DNA from: Clarkia xantiana subsp. parviflora
Lineage: Eukaryota > Streptophyta > Magnoliopsida > Myrtales > Onagraceae
Direction of reading: 5' to 3'
DNA: 64,000 nucleotides
NCBI GenBank assembly: GCA_036873135.1
Contig: JAPTYO010000002.1
Coordinates: 21,416,452 to 21,480,451 of the forward strand
Each line of letters begins with the position of its first letter. The stretch's first letter is position 1. Made by a program: the position numbers and the translations under genes. The notes under the pieces are model-generated. The model did no database searches, was not told where the DNA came from, and worked only from the letters and a program-made list of their open reading frames with translations. Positions 35,306 through 46,918 of this stretch are shown piece after piece.

Positions 35306-35648
35306 TGTTAGAATCCACATTGGGCCGAGCCAAGACCAACAGGCCAGCAGAGAGCAGCCATATATTCAAGTGGGGTTCCATCCTAAAACCAATTGGTGAT
35401 AGGAGGAGGTGACCCACTTTCTTATATACTACTCGATTGTACAGATACCAACCAATGTGGTACTCCAAACTCACGGTGGATGTATATTTCAACATTCCCC
35501 CTCACCGTGAGAGCTCTCTGATTTCAACAAACCATCTCCCAGGCCTGTCCCGGGCTTTGATACCATGTTAGATTCCACATTGGGCCGAGCCAAGCCCAAC
35601 AAGCCAGCAGAGAGCAACCATATATGCAAGTGGTGTTCCATCCTAAAA
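35306..35648 (-). mobile_element. TRIM-like miniature LTR element, 5' LTR truncated
   Basis: Read on the minus strand: a partial LTR (35648-35566) ends in TCTAACA, and a primer binding site TGGTATCAAAGC (35565-35554) follows. About 50 bp later comes a purine tract GTGAGGGGGAA (35505-35495), then a complete 189-bp LTR (35494-35306) starting TGTTGAAATATACATCC and ending GATTCTAACA. LTRs under 200 bp around little more than a binding site and a purine tract define TRIM elements. Confidence 0.8.
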
Positions 35649-35649
35649 C

Positions 35650-37459
35650 TCTGTTCAGACCACGCAGGATCATGAGACTCGTGCAACACCCATTCCAACC
35701 ATTGAACCCCTACCCGAATCTCCACCATCTTCTATACAACCTGTTGATCCCACACCTGACTCTATTTCTGATATTGACCATCCCATTGCTCTTCGAAAAG
35801 GCTCCCATCACTGCCACAGTACCAGATATCCCCTAGATAACTATTGTTCCTATGCATCCCTATCTACAGAACATCGTGCCTTTAAAACTAGTCTTGACAG
35901 TTACTCTGGTCCTAGAAATGTGATAGAAGCCTGGCCAATCCAGGGTGGTTTAGTGGTATGCAGGAGGAAATGTCAGCTCTCTGGAACAATCAGACTTGGG
36001 ATCTTTGTCCTCTTCCTCCTGGCAAAAAGGCAGTTGGTTGTAAATGAGTCTTAACGATCAAGGTACATCCTGATGGGTCGCTGTATCGTCTCAAAGCTCG
36101 CTAGGTTGCAAATGGATACTCTCGGGAATATGGCATTGATTATGATGAGACGTTTTCTCCTGTTGCTAAAATGACATCTGTCCGTATCTGTCTTTCTCTA
36201 GCTGTCATGCGTCACTGGCCACTACACCAATTGGATGTCAAGAATCATTTCTCAATGGCATTCTTAAGGAGGAGGTTTACACGACTCAGCCACCTGGGTT
36301 CATTGTTCAGGAGGAGTCTTCCAAAGTTTGTCGTTTGCGGAAATCTTTGTATGGTCTGAAGCAATCTCCCAGAGCTTGGTTCGGTCGTTTCTCTCAAGCA
36401 CTTAGTCAGTTTGGCATGACCAGGAGTGCTAATGACCATTCCGTATTTTATAGACACCTGAAAGGGAAGACAACCATCCTAGTCGCGTATGTTGATGACC
36501 TGATTATCACCGGTGATGATGTGGAGGGGATCTCGGCATTGAAGTAGTTTTTGAGTCAGCAATTTCAGATCATGGACCTTGGTAAACTCAAGTACTTTCT
36601 TGGCATTGAAGTATCACGATCTCCTGGAAAGATACTTATTTGCCAAAGAAAATATGTTCTTGATATGCTTTCTGAGTGCGGGCTTCTTGGATGCAAACCT
36701 GTTGATTCACCAATGATTCCTGATACCAAGCTCATACCCGATGATGGAGAACCCCTACATGATCCTGAAAAATACCGAAGATTGGTCGGGAAGCTAAATT
36801 AACTGACAGTTACTCGACCATACATTTCTTTTTCAGTAAGTGTAGTGAGCCAATACATGTCAGCGCCGCATACAACACACTGGGATGCAGCTCTTCGGAT
36901 TCTTAGATATCTTAAGGGATCTCCAGGGAAATGACTCGTATATTCTGACCAAGGGCATAATAGGATCGCAACGTTCACTGATGTTGATTGGGCGAATTGT
37001 CCTACTAGTCGACGGTCAACTACTGGATATTGTGTCTTCTTCGGTGGTAACCTTATATCATGAAAGAGTAAGAAACAAACAGTTGTATCTCGATCCAGTG
37101 CAGAATCAGAGTACCGTGCAATGGCAACGGCAGCTTGCGAGCTAGTCTGGACGAAACGTTTAATCAGCTAGTTGGGTATTTTCCATAATGATCTGATGAG
37201 GCTACATTGTGACAACCAATCTGCCATGCATATTTCTAAGAATCAAGTCTTCCACGAGAGGACCAAGCACATTGAGGTAAATTGTCACTTGATTCGAGAC
37301 CTTGTCATGGGAACATATACTTGTCCCCTGAGTATCCAACTCATTTACGTTATGACAGATCACCAGTTTGCATACATTCTAACCAAGCCTCTCCGCAAAG
37401 CTTCAATTCATTCTATATGTGACAAGTTGGACATATTCGACATATACGCTCCAACTTGA
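35650..37459 (+). pseudogene. Ty1/copia pol fragment (RT and RNase H)
   Basis: A proline-rich linker (PIPTIEPLPESPPS) at the left is followed by RT pieces: [17 protein letters not shown] (about 36189-36240), [16 protein letters not shown] (about 36341-36390) and the catalytic YVDDLIITGDD (36488-36520). Next come LGKLKYFLGIEVSRS, SPMIPDTKL and RYLKGSPGK. RNase H follows with HCDNQSAMHISKNQ (about 37205-37246) and HIEVNCHLIRDLV. Frameshifts and stops (for example at 36545) break it. No integrase or protease is present. Confidence 0.88.
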
Positions 37460-37466
37460 GGAGAAG

Positions 37467-37600
37467 TGTTAAATATATTCTATAGTTATGTTAATTATTC
37501 TGTATTTATTGTTTTCCTAGTTTAGCTTATTCCTAATTTAGCTGATTGTATCGCTATATAAACATGTAATATTATTCAGAGAGATATACTAAATTTACCA
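37467..37600 (+). repeat. Small LTR at the 3' end of the copia fragment
   Basis: A purine tract (TTGAGGAGAAG, 37456-37466) precedes TGTTAAATATATTC. The sequence carries a TATA box (CTATATAAA at about 37554) and ends ATTTACCA at 37600, nine bases before a primer binding site TGGTATCAGAGC (37610-37621). I see no matching 5' LTR, so the limits are inferred. Confidence 0.6.
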
Positions 37601-37830
37601 ATTATTTTATGGTATCAGAGCCTTGGTCGGGCCTAGACCTGGGAGATGGTCTGTTGAAATCAGAGAGCCCTCACGGTGAGTGGGATCTGTACAATCGAGT
37701 AGTATATAAGCAAGTGGGCCACCTCCTCCTATCACCAATAGGTTTTAGGATGGAACCTCACTTGCATATATGATTGTTCTCTGCTAACCCGTTGGGTTTG
37801 GTTCGGCCCAATGTGAAATCTAACACGAAT

Positions 37831-39130
37831 CATAGCGCTAAAGAAGAATCAGTGGATCAATAATTTAGATCTCCATACAGATTCCATAGCGAGGAGGAAC
37901 TTTTCACATTTCTTACCTAATCCAAAATTTGTTGCTGAAGATAGTTGTAATTGGCAAGTGGACTTACAGTTGGGGAAAATTCATTTCACGAAAAAGTAGA
38001 AGAGTCATAGTTCTGTCATTGATTTGTCATCCTAGTTCGGAAGATTCAAATATTTCCTGTTTGGCTGCTGAGAAGTCAGAAAAGCCCTGACGGGAAAGCT
38101 TCTCCGTTCCCTCGGGTTATGTTATGGAATTTTGGCAGAAATTGCACAATTTGGCCAATAATATTACAAACACAAAGTTCAACAAGAAAGGTAGATGGTC
38201 GGTCATACAAGTACATATAATAACAAAATAATGATGTCTCTCAACAGTTAATAAGCCTATAAACTCCACTCTTCTTTTAAGTTAACCACCTAACTTGTAG
38301 CTTTGTCCTTCTTTCATTCCATTCCTTCCTTCCTAGTAGTTAGCAAGTCACCATCTAATAAACAAGCACCAGGAGACGACATCATTGGTTTATAAAAACA
38401 AAAGCACCACACTAAAAAAAGCTTCACTACTTTATCAACTTCTACACAATAACACCAGACATCCACTGCAAGTCTATATGCTGACATGGCCGGTAACATG
38501 AGAGGAGCCAATAACATCAAAAAAAAAAATTGTTAAAGGAAATTGGTACAGGAAAATCAGTTGTTTTTTCCTATTTGCATACTACTACAGTCACACTTTG
38601 TGTCTAACAATAAATTTAGTACAATTTTAATTTTTTTCCAACACCAATGCAGTCCAAAATGATGACCCCACATTTTGGTATCTTGGTCCATGAATATTCT
38701 AGGTACATCTTTCACATATTATCCTCTTTTTCATACATCTAGCAGTCTAATTATTAATATTCCCATAAGCTTTACATTCAATCAGCAAAGAAACAAAGAA
38801 GATTGGAAAAAAAAAATCAAACGCAGGACACCTAGAGCACTGGGCTGAAGTTAAAGACGATAAATATCCATGTAAATCATCTAGTTTCCAGTATCATCAT
38901 GCTGCTGCTATTAAGATGAACTATTGCTAGCGGCTACATAAAATGTGTAACAGTAAATGTAGAATCATGTACTATGTAGACCAACTTAACTAAACAAGAA
39001 CAGGAAAGGCATAACCCTATAATAACGGCTGAGAAAGGTATAATGATGATGATGATGATGATGATGATGATACCTGTAAGAAAAAAAAGAGTGCTCCTCA
39101 TTCACTCAATGCAATCTTCTTCGTGGTGTC
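37831..39130. other. Intergenic; downstream flank of the PWWP-family pseudogene
   Basis: I see no coding sequence. A GAT/ATG trinucleotide microsatellite lies at 39042-39071. Confidence 0.5.
39042..39071. repeat. ATG/GAT trinucleotide microsatellite
   Basis: About ten copies of ATG in a row. The methionine run in a plus-strand frame starting here is an artefact of it. Confidence 0.95.
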
Positions 39131-39141
39131 CACCACCATCT

Positions 39142-40997
39142 TTAATCATGTATAGTCTTGATTTCAGAGGAAACGGTGTAATTGAGTTGGTAGATGACAT
39201 GGACTGGCCCAAAGATGTTGAACATTCCAGCACTACTGCTAGCAACTTCTGCATCAGAACGTTTCTTAAAGACAACTCTGGCACAACAAGTGTCCCTGTC
39301 GAGTTCAGTCTGTGATTCTCTCAATGGTCCAAAGCGCTTAAACATCCTATTAAGGCTGGCCTCAGTAGCAGGAATGAATCCAAACTCAGAGAATATCATA
39401 ACAAGTTCGCCTGGTGTGGTTGGATTGATATAGCCTGGTTTTTTCTACTATAGCAGTTTCGAGATGCCGCCTTTTTTTTATAAGGCCTTCAACCAGTGTT
39501 AAAATGTTTCAACTCAATGGAAACGATATGATTCTCCGGTATTTTAGCAGTAGTAATAGCAACAGCACCACCGCCATCAGTTGGCAATAATTCCTCCTCA
39601 ACCCCATTCTCTATAACCTTATCAGTCCAGTAAGAATCATTCATGTCCTCGAACTCAAATGCTTCAGTGGATCCATCATCCAAGTGAGATGGCCTCTTCC
39701 TTTTACTACCACCACCAGCACCCCCACCCATTTTTGCAAGCTCCGGATTCTGCTCGAGCACTGAAGAGTTTCGAAAATCAGAAAAGAATGTTATAATAAC
39801 ATCGAAGCTTCTATCGCCATTATCATTGGTATGCTCTTTTAGAGGCTCATGTGCTGCTACTTGGAGTCGTGATAGTAAATCATGAAGAGAAGGGTTTTTC
39901 TCATTTGTGTTACTCTCAAGAGCATCTTCAGGATCAACATGTTGTTGTTTCAGTAAATCAAAAGATCCTGTTAGTTGGCTCGCAACTCTACTAATGCATT
40001 CACCAATCTTAAACGATGGCTTCGAGACTTGAGGTGCCGCTGTTGTTGCATTCATGACTACTTTTGTACTTCTCCTCTGATCATTATCATTGGAATTGGT
40101 AGTCTTGCTCATCAACTCTTCCATGCTTCTTCCTTCCTTTATAAGGTAAGTAATATCGTTCAAGTGGTGCTTCAAGGATCCTTTTTTAGGCGATTTCTTC
40201 TTTCATGCTCCTCTTTTAGTGCTATTTGTTCCAACTTCTCAGATGAATCAGTGACTGCTTCCATATTAGCTTCAGTCGTTTGGCCTGTAAGGGAAGCAGC
40301 TTCAACATCATCAGCACTGTCATCCATTTTGCTGTCAAGGAGTCCTTCAGGCTTTGAGACTTGACCAATTGGGCAAGTAGATGAGATAGTTTCCGCATCT
40401 ACTTCTTCAGTTTTTCTGGCCACAACTATTTGAGTTGCCTGCTCTGAATCATCAGCCTCTTCAAGGCTGCAGGCCGCATCTTCTACCCATGACTTGTCGT
40501 CAGTCTGAATTTCTTTATTGGAAACGGCTAATGAAGATCCTTCAGTATCCTCCTTTATCATCTTAACATCACCTTCAACAGAGACTGGAGCTAGTAGTTC
40601 AAGTGATGGTTCTTATGTATTTACCTCTTCATCCAACACTGAAACATCTGCTTGTTCGCCTCCAGACAGCATAACAGCAGTGCTTTCTTCTGGAATAGGA
40701 CTAACATCAACAGAATCACCTTCGGGATTCAAATTATCTTCACCCAGTGAACTTGGAGTTTCCAAAACCAAATGATAGCATCCAACCCCATTAACTACAT
40801 TAACATTCTTCTGCTCCTCCCCCCCTGATTGGGAATCAAGCTTGGTTGTTAGTGGAGTATCTTGTTCTACAGTAGCAACAATCGTATCGTAGCAACAATC
40901 GTATCAGCAGCAGGTAATTCACTTCCATCTTGTTCTTGAACCCGAGTAGTAGAACCGTCAGTTGGTCTATTGGACTCAACAGGACCTCCACTGGAGG
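39142..40997 (-). pseudogene. PWWP-family (PDP-type) gene, C-terminal part, decayed
   Basis: On the minus strand this reads as one intronless stretch in broken frames. An acidic middle region comes first, then KIGECISRVASQLTGSFDLL, LHDLLSRLQVAAHEPLK, FFSDFRNSSVLEQ, KRKRPSHLDDGSTEAFEFED, MNDSYWTDKVIENG and a basic RPYKKRR. It ends in an RRM-like fold: ELVMIFSEFGFIPATEASLN, RMFKRFGPLRESQTELDRDT, RVVFKKRSDAEVA. This order matches the C-terminal half of plant PWWP-domain proteins of the PDP group, which act with Polycomb/MSI complexes on chromatin. Damage includes a TAA at 40613-40615, a stop after FNTG at 39489, a frameshift near 39440, and a 17-bp duplication (about 40866-40901) that shifts the frame. 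It joins the 5' segment at 51429 once the retrotransposon is removed. Confidence 0.8.
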
Positions 40998-41835
40998 TGA
41001 TGGATAAGTGTCCAATTCGGGTTCGTGTTTACGTTTCGGGACTCGTCGACACGTCAAAAATTACATCTCGGTTTAAAAACATCTCCCACGGTATCAAAAC
41101 GGTCCGGAGGCGCGTTTACGCGCGTCCGGACCGGACCTCCGGGTTGCGGCAATCCGGACCTCCGGATTGCTCACAATCCGGAGGTCCGGGTTGCGTGACA
41201 ATTCGGACCTCGCCGAATTGCCCAAATTCGACGAGGTCCGGATTGCCTTACGGGTATCGCGCTATTACCGTACCCGCGATTACCGTTACGCGTAGAGAAG
41301 TCAAGTTCACGTACTACCAACAAGGATGACGGTTACCGCACGTTCTTGAACCGTCATCAAACCGCTTTAAAACCGGGTCCGGTCCCAAGAAAGCCTATAA
41401 ATAGGAGGTCTTGGCCACCCATTTTCACACATTCTCTCATTTGCCCAACTTTGGTATTTTGAGCTCTGACTTCTCTCTAGAAATTCTCTCTCTCTAGAAA
41501 TTACCTTTTTGCCACTATAGTGACTTAAGCATCGGAGAGGGCTCCGCTAGCACCACCCCCCCTCTCCGTGCTAGCATTGGTCCTTAGTGCAGGTTCCGAC
41601 GCCCTGAGTCACATCCGCCCTGGGTCACAACCTTGCCGGGTCACAACCTTGCCGGGTCACAACCTTGCCGGGTCACAACCTTGCCGAGTCACAACCTTTC
41701 CGAGACACAGACCTCACGCGGGAGCAAGTCCGAACACTCGTCAGTGGCCCAACCTCCTCCTGACGGAAGGGTTACGGCCCGCACAGCTACGTAAAAAGAC
41801 GCGTCTCCACGACTCTGTTCAATCCGGACGCAACA
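40998..41835 (+). repeat. 5' LTR of the gag-only element
   Basis: It starts TGATGGATAAG and ends CGCAACA. It contains TATAAATAG at 41396-41404, a short stretch of near-palindromic TCCGGACC words at about 41100-41240, and four tandem copies of the 16-mer GGGTCACAACCTTGCC at about 41622-41685. It differs from the 3' LTR by array copy number and about half a dozen substitutions. Confidence 0.93.
41396..41404 (+). promoter_or_regulatory. TATA box of the 5' LTR
   Basis: TATAAATAG lies in a CG-richer context. The same motif is at 50957-50965 in the 3' LTR. Transcription would start roughly 30 bp downstream. Confidence 0.6.
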
Positions 41836-41885
41836 TTGGCGCCGTCTACGTGATTCGAACAAAAAGCTACAGTACCGCAGAAATC

Positions 41886-44447
41886 ATGGCGAGTGATCAC
41901 AACCCTCCCGAAGAGGTGAAAAACTTAAGGAAAAGGCCCGGGCGTCCCAGGAAGTCCCCGGTGAACAAAAGAGCAGGATGCCAAGCTCCAACTGGGAGCC
42001 AGTCAGGACCCTCCCACATCCCAAGAGCTACTTCCGTAGCTTCATCCATACCGACTGACAATGTGCCCAACGCACATCACAGAGAGCCAAGGGACAAGCA
42101 CCACGCACATCCGCCTGGTTTCGAGCCAGAAGTACATGGAGATGAATCCCAGACAGAAATGCCGCAAGGCGAGCAAAGAGCGGGGGCAAACCCGATGCCC
42201 ACCGTTACTCCAGCAATGATGGCTGCGCTGGAAGAGCTTCTCGCATTCCGCGAGTCTCTCAAAAACCAAGGATACGCAGCTCAGCCACCTCCGGCCAACC
42301 AACAGTATGCTGCGCCAGCAAGGGAGATGTCGCAAGACACTACTCGCTATGGCAATCCTTTCCAGGGCGGAAATCAGCACGCAAGATATGAACCTGCACG
42401 GTCATACACTCCTTTCCAAGGAGCCCAGCATTGGAGGAACGAAAGGCAGCCCCCATTCTACCACCCACAGCAGCCAACGAGAGATGATCCTTTTCAGGCC
42501 ACAAGCAAGGATCAATCTGACATCCACCACAACAATGGTCAGCAAAATCCTTCAACAGGTTATGCTGAACCAGTAAAAGGGTTCACCGCCGAAATGCTAG
42601 AAGAAATGGTGGAGAAGAAGATGAAGGAGGCCAAAATGAAGGGTATGCACGCTCTTGAAGAAAGGGCGTCACATCCGTTCGCTGATCACTTGGTGAACAG
42701 TCGCGTCCCAGACGCACTGTACCGAATTGGAGGAGACCCCTACCGGGGAAAAGGAGACCCAATTGAACACGTGCAAAAGCACGAGGCCTCTCTGCTAGGC
42801 AGGACAAAGAACCCGCATCATTTCGCAATGACGTTTTCACAAACTCTTGCCGGGTCTGCAGCGCACTGGTTCTTTTCACTTCCATGTGGAAGCATTACTT
42901 CATGGGCGGACTTAAAGGCCAAGTTCATTCAACGGTACATGGGCGAGCGCACACTGTTAAAAGGGGCAAACGCTTTGGACGACGTCCAACAACAAAACGA
43001 GGAGTCCTTGGCCGACTACTACGTCCGCTTCAATCAGAACATTTCTGACATTCAGGGAAACCTGACTGAAGGAGAAATTGTTCGGGCTTTCATCCGAAAT
43101 CTCGGACGAAGAGGCAATGCCCTGGCTGAAAAAATGGCAAAGCGCCCAGCAGAATCTATGGAAGAACTAGCCGCAAGAGTCAAGGAGTACATAGACCTCG
43201 AAAGGTTCAGAAGCCAGAACAAGGCAAAAATCGCTGCAGCAAAGGCGAAGGATAATCCAAAACAGAACCAGCCAAAACCACACTCAAGTGGTCATCAAGG
43301 AAGACATTGGCAACCTCAGCCGAAAAGACCCTTCCAAGGGGACTTTCAGAAGCCAAAGGAAGTAAATCTTGCCAACTGCATCCCTCTGAATGCCCCGCTG
43401 TCTGTAATTCTGAAAGAAATGAAGGACGCGAATTTGTGGCAGGAACCAAACAACTACAGGAAAAGCCCACTGGGAAGAGACAAGGACAAGTGGTGTGAAA
43501 ACCACGAGGTCTTCGGGCACGAGACCGATAGCTGCGTCAGTCTACGCTTCCGAATCAACAATCTCGTCCTCAAGGGCGAATTGAAGCAATTTGTTGATCA
43601 AGGCAACAACCCCTCGAGAAAGACTCAACCAGAGTCGTCAAAAAGAACAAATAAGGGAAAAGAGAAAGCCCATGACAACCCTCCGCCAGCCAAGCGAGGG
43701 GTAATTAACGTCATACACGGAGGGCCTGCCGCCGGAGGACACATATCTAATGCTCGGGACATTTATGCATCCCAAGCAGCAACACTGCCAAAGTACGGAA
43801 AGCGCAAGCAACCCGAGCAAGAAGACGTAGTCATCCAATTCTCCAGGGAAGACTTGAAGCATATCGTTTACCCCCACGATGATGCTTTAGTCATTACCAT
43901 GGATATTGACGGGTACGATGTGAAAAGAATTCTTGTGGATGGTGGAAGCTCTGCTGACATTCTACATGTCAGAGTTCTGGAACAACTAGGAAAGTCTGTC
44001 AAAGACTTGTCCCCAAGAACCTTCTCATTAGTCAGCTTCGCAGGAGCAGCTACACAACCCTTGGGTACAATCACACTTCCTGTCATCCTTGGCCAGGGGT
44101 GGAGAGCATTACATATCAACGTCACTTTCGTAGTTGTAGAATCTCTCGGAGCCTACAACGGAATCTTGGGACGAACAACGATCAATCCCTATGTGATCGT
44201 GCCCTCCACCATCCACCAAAAGATGAAGTTCCCAACAGAACACGGGATTGGGGAAGTGCTCGGCGATCAAATAACCGCAAGACGTTGCTACGTCAATGCC
44301 TTGAGAGCAAAGCACCAATACAATGTGGCCATGATAAGTTCCTTTAAGAGGCAGAAGGTCGTTGATGAAAGAAAGAAGCAACTGATGGAACAAGCTGTTA
44401 CAGTTTGGTCCCAACAAAAAAATATCCAGCTCTCGCCATGGCACTAG
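41886..44447 (+). CDS. Gag with C-terminal retropepsin-like domain (Ty3/gypsy type)
   Basis: The frame stays open from inside the LTR, but the first ATG after the primer binding site is 41886, giving 853 residues starting [12 protein letters not shown] basic, proline-rich N-terminus ([10 protein letters not shown], resembling an AT-hook) is followed by a Q-, P- and H-rich linker. The Retrotrans_gag domain spans about residues 255-435 ([44 protein letters not shown]). A modified zinc knuckle, [15 protein letters not shown] (C-H-H-C spacing), is near residue 536. A protease-like domain has [10 protein letters not shown] near residue 684, where G replaces the usual T or S of DTGSS, as in many plant gypsy elements, and later [11 protein letters not shown]. 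No stop breaks the frame, so the protein may still be made. Confidence 0.88.
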   Translation: MASDHNPPEEVKNLRKRPGRPRKSPVNKRAGCQAPTGSQSGPSHIPRATSVASSIPTDNVPNAHHREPRDKHHAHPPGFEPEVHGDESQTEMPQGEQRAGANPMPTVTPAMMAALEELLAFRESLKNQGYAAQPPPANQQYAAPAREMSQDTTRYGNPFQGGNQHARYEPARSYTPFQGAQHWRNERQPPFYHPQQPTRDDPFQATSKDQSDIHHNNGQQNPSTGYAEPVKGFTAEMLEEMVEKKMKEAKMKGMHALEERASHPFADHLVNSRVPDALYRIGGDPYRGKGDPIEHVQKHEASLLGRTKNPHHFAMTFSQTLAGSAAHWFFSLPCGSITSWADLKAKFIQRYMGERTLLKGANALDDVQQQNEESLADYYVRFNQNISDIQGNLTEGEIVRAFIRNLGRRGNALAEKMAKRPAESMEELAARVKEYIDLERFRSQNKAKIAAAKAKDNPKQNQPKPHSSGHQGRHWQPQPKRPFQGDFQKPKEVNLANCIPLNAPLSVILKEMKDANLWQEPNNYRKSPLGRDKDKWCENHEVFGHETDSCVSLRFRINNLVLKGELKQFVDQGNNPSRKTQPESSKRTNKGKEKAHDNPPPAKRGVINVIHGGPAAGGHISNARDIYASQAATLPKYGKRKQPEQEDVVIQFSREDLKHIVYPHDDALVITMDIDGYDVKRILVDGGSSADILHVRVLEQLGKSVKDLSPRTFSLVSFAGAATQPLGTITLPVILGQGWRALHINVTFVVVESLGAYNGILGRTTINPYVIVPSTIHQKMKFPTEHGIGEVLGDQITARRCYVNALRAKHQYNVAMISSFKRQKVVDERKKQLMEQAVTVWSQQKNIQLSPWH

Positions 44448-44483
44448 ATATGGCTCGTAAAGCAGGGAGAAGACGAGCCAATC

Positions 44484-45023
44484 ATGGAATACTTCATCAG
44501 ATTTGCCTCCAACGCCTCAACAGCAAAAGCAACAAGAGAAGAAGTGATAAGTGTGTTCTATGCAAACATGAACGCCATATCTTTCCTTCTATTTGGACGA
44601 ACTCATGGATGGCAAACAACAAAAACCATGGCGGACCTAAAGTATAAGCTTGAGACAGCAGTCTCATGCGAACAAGAACTGAGGTGGGGTACACCCCTCA
44701 GTTGGGACAAAGGAGTTCAAGCAACAATGAACAAGCAGGAAGACGCAAGCATTGTTATGGACAACATCTTCACACCACTCAACACGGTGGCCGAAGACAT
44801 TTATGTCAGCCTGCTGGAAAACAAGCTCCCAAGTCCACTTGTCCCGGAGACAGCTTTCTTGGGCAACAATATCAGAGAATGGTGCAAGTACCATAAAACG
44901 TGGGGGCACAACACAAACATGTGTCCACCATTAAACTGGGAAATCGAAGAATGCATCACGCTAGGTGCACTGAGGCGATTTGTTGCAACCAACTACGCGA
45001 CATCGTCATCAAACCAACCATGA
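44484..45023 (+). pseudogene. Second, partial gag-like frame
   Basis: 179 codons in another frame, 36 bp after the main gag stop. It begins MEYFIRFASNAST, like the YYVRFNQN region of gag, and ends with WCKYHKTWGHNTNMC, a second C-H-H-C knuckle followed by LGALRRFVATNY, which parallels the [11 protein letters not shown] after the first knuckle. I read it as a piece of a related gag joined on by recombination. It has no protease part. Confidence 0.6.
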
Positions 45024-45880
45024 CGAAACAGGAGAAACAACTCTCTTTTAGATTACTTTGCGCATTCCCACTATTTCTAGTATAACCAATGTAAATACGC
45101 GCAAGTATCTAATAAAGTCAATCTACGTTTGTAGGTACATACTTATCTCTTGCACGCTATTTTTTGGATTAAACGCGAAGAAACAAAACTACGCGCCTAT
45201 TATCTACTTCAATAATCCAAGAAATTATGCCATGTGCAAGCAAAATCTATTACGCGTTATGGCAACGCTTATCAACAACAACCTACTCATATTGACGACT
45301 ACATCAAGGCGTCATCATTGAATCAAAAACTTGGAAGTACAGGCTACACTACGATTACTACTCAGGAATTACACCAAGTAGTAACCTATGCACAAAAATC
45401 TACTTCAACAATACAAGCTAAGCATTGTCTGAAAGGAGGGATTTATGGTATACAACACCAACATATATGTTATCTACACCAACAAGGAGTTTATTTCTCC
45501 ATTCATAACATAGGCGTCTATCTCTAGAAGGTGCCGATAACACAAAGCCATCAGGCTATGTGTACAACCAACTCATTCCGCAATAACAACCTGCGGACTA
45601 TTATCAAAACAACAACTATTCAGGGCGTCAGCTACAAGCAATGTCTCGGATTAACACCAAGACCTACCACTAAAATACCTTGGAACAACGCCAAGGCCTA
45701 CTATCAAAATAGCATGTTGAGGTATCCTCTTTTTTAAAGACAAGCCCCATGTTCACTTCTAAAAAAGGACATGCTATGACATCTCCGGTTAGAGGCAAAT
45801 CTTCATGTTCATAGCCATTCCCTGGATTCAGAACAGGATGGGCATACGGGGCTGATCACCCCTCAAGCGGCGGAAGTTCT
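45024..45880 (+). other. Non-coding interior of the gag-only element
   Basis: No recognisable coding sequence. Short plus-strand frames (45058-45737) have low-complexity, H/N/T-rich composition and look incidental. Confidence 0.5.
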
Positions 45881-46300
45881 CTGTTTAGACAACGTCCCCA
45901 CTCAACAACAAGTGCGTATATCCGGTTCAGGGTGCACTCTTTATGGCGAGTGTCCTCTATCTAATCGGCATTCCCATATTACGAACGCCATCAGAGTTCG
46001 TTTTATACGGCGAAAGTTCTCTGTTTAGACAACGTCCCCACTCTACAACAAGTGCGTATATCCGGTTCAGGGTGCACTCTTTATGGCGAGTGTCCTCTAT
46101 CTAGTCGGCATTCCCATATTACGAACGCCATCAGGGTTCGTTTCATACAGCAAAAGTTCTCTGTTTAGACAACTTCCTCACTATAACAAGTGCGTATATC
46201 CGGTTCAGGGTGCACTCTTTATGGCAAATGTCCTCTATCTAGTCGGCATTCCCATACTACGAACGCCATCAGGGTTCGTTTTATACGGCAAAAGTCCTCT
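45881..46300 (+). repeat. Three-copy 140-bp tandem array
   Basis: CTGTTTAGACAACGTCCCCA recurs at 45881, 46021 and (slightly changed) 46161. Each unit continues with GTGCGTATATCCGGTTCAGG and CATTCCCATA, then TTCGTTTTATACGG. The period is not a multiple of three, so it does not serve coding. Confidence 0.93.
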
Positions 46301-46590
46301 GGCAAAGATGACAATTCCGTACTACAGATTTTCAAACCGTGTTGCATGGTTCCTGGACGCAGAAAGCATGCATCACAATTCATATTCTCAAAAGTGTTAC
46401 ATGGTCCCTGGACGCAGGAATCATGTATCACAAATATTCTTTCAAACATTTTACCAAACACTTTTCCAAAAAATTTTATCAACACGATTTTTTGGATGTA
46501 CCACATTCAATGCCAAAATATTTTCTCAAATATTTTATCAACAAGCCTTTTAGGGTTCACAAAAATGTTTCTCCAAAAACAAAAATGTTT

Positions 46591-46918
46591 TTACGTATGC
46601 TTCCCCAACGCGGGTTGATACACGCTGTCAGGTGCGTACCCTGTATAAAACTCATAAAATTTACAAGTCGAGTCTTGTACAACGTCGCCTTAGAGTGGAA
46701 CTAAGAGACGGTATAAACTAATATCTTGCTTAGCCAAGATAACTCCTCTCAAATAATACTCTTACGTATGCTTCCCCAACGCGGGTTGATACACGCTGTC
46801 AGGTGCGTATCCTGTTTAAAACTCGTAAAATTTACAAGTCGAGTCTTGTACAACGTCGCCTTAGAGTGGAACTAAGAGACGGTATAAACTAGTATCTTGC
46901 TTAGCCAAGATAACACTT
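46591..46918 (+). repeat. Two-copy 171-bp tandem duplication
   Basis: TTACGTATGCTTCCCCAACG starts at 46591 and 46762. The copies share GGGTTGATACACGCTGTCAG, TACAAGTCGAGTCTTGTAC and GCTTAGCCAAGATAAC. Confidence 0.93.

Larger units (their letters stand above)
35306..37825. mobile_element. Composite of inverted TRIM-like LTR ends around a copia fragment, one target duplication
   Basis: CGAAT flanks the whole unit at 35301-35305 and 37826-37830. The left edge is TGTTAGAATCCACATTGGGC and the right edge is GCCCAATGTGAAATCTAACA, so both outer ends are the 3' (U5) ends of the same LTR, pointing outwards. Inside lie, from left: a minus-strand miniature LTR element (35306-35648), a plus-strand copia fragment with its own small LTR (35650-37600), and a plus-strand piece with a primer binding site and a truncated copy of the miniature LTR (37610-37825). 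Confidence 0.75.

Noticed and set aside
36245..36457. Minus-strand frame of 70 codons
   Set aside because: It is antisense to the reverse transcriptase remnant on the plus strand.
39043..39315. Frame starting with nine methionines
   Set aside because: The start is an ATG microsatellite, and the rest is antisense to the RRM-like part of the PWWP-family pseudogene.
41960..44480. Several minus-strand and alternative-frame ORFs of 60-112 codons
   Set aside because: They overlap the unbroken gag-protease frame and show no domain. They are shadows of its composition.
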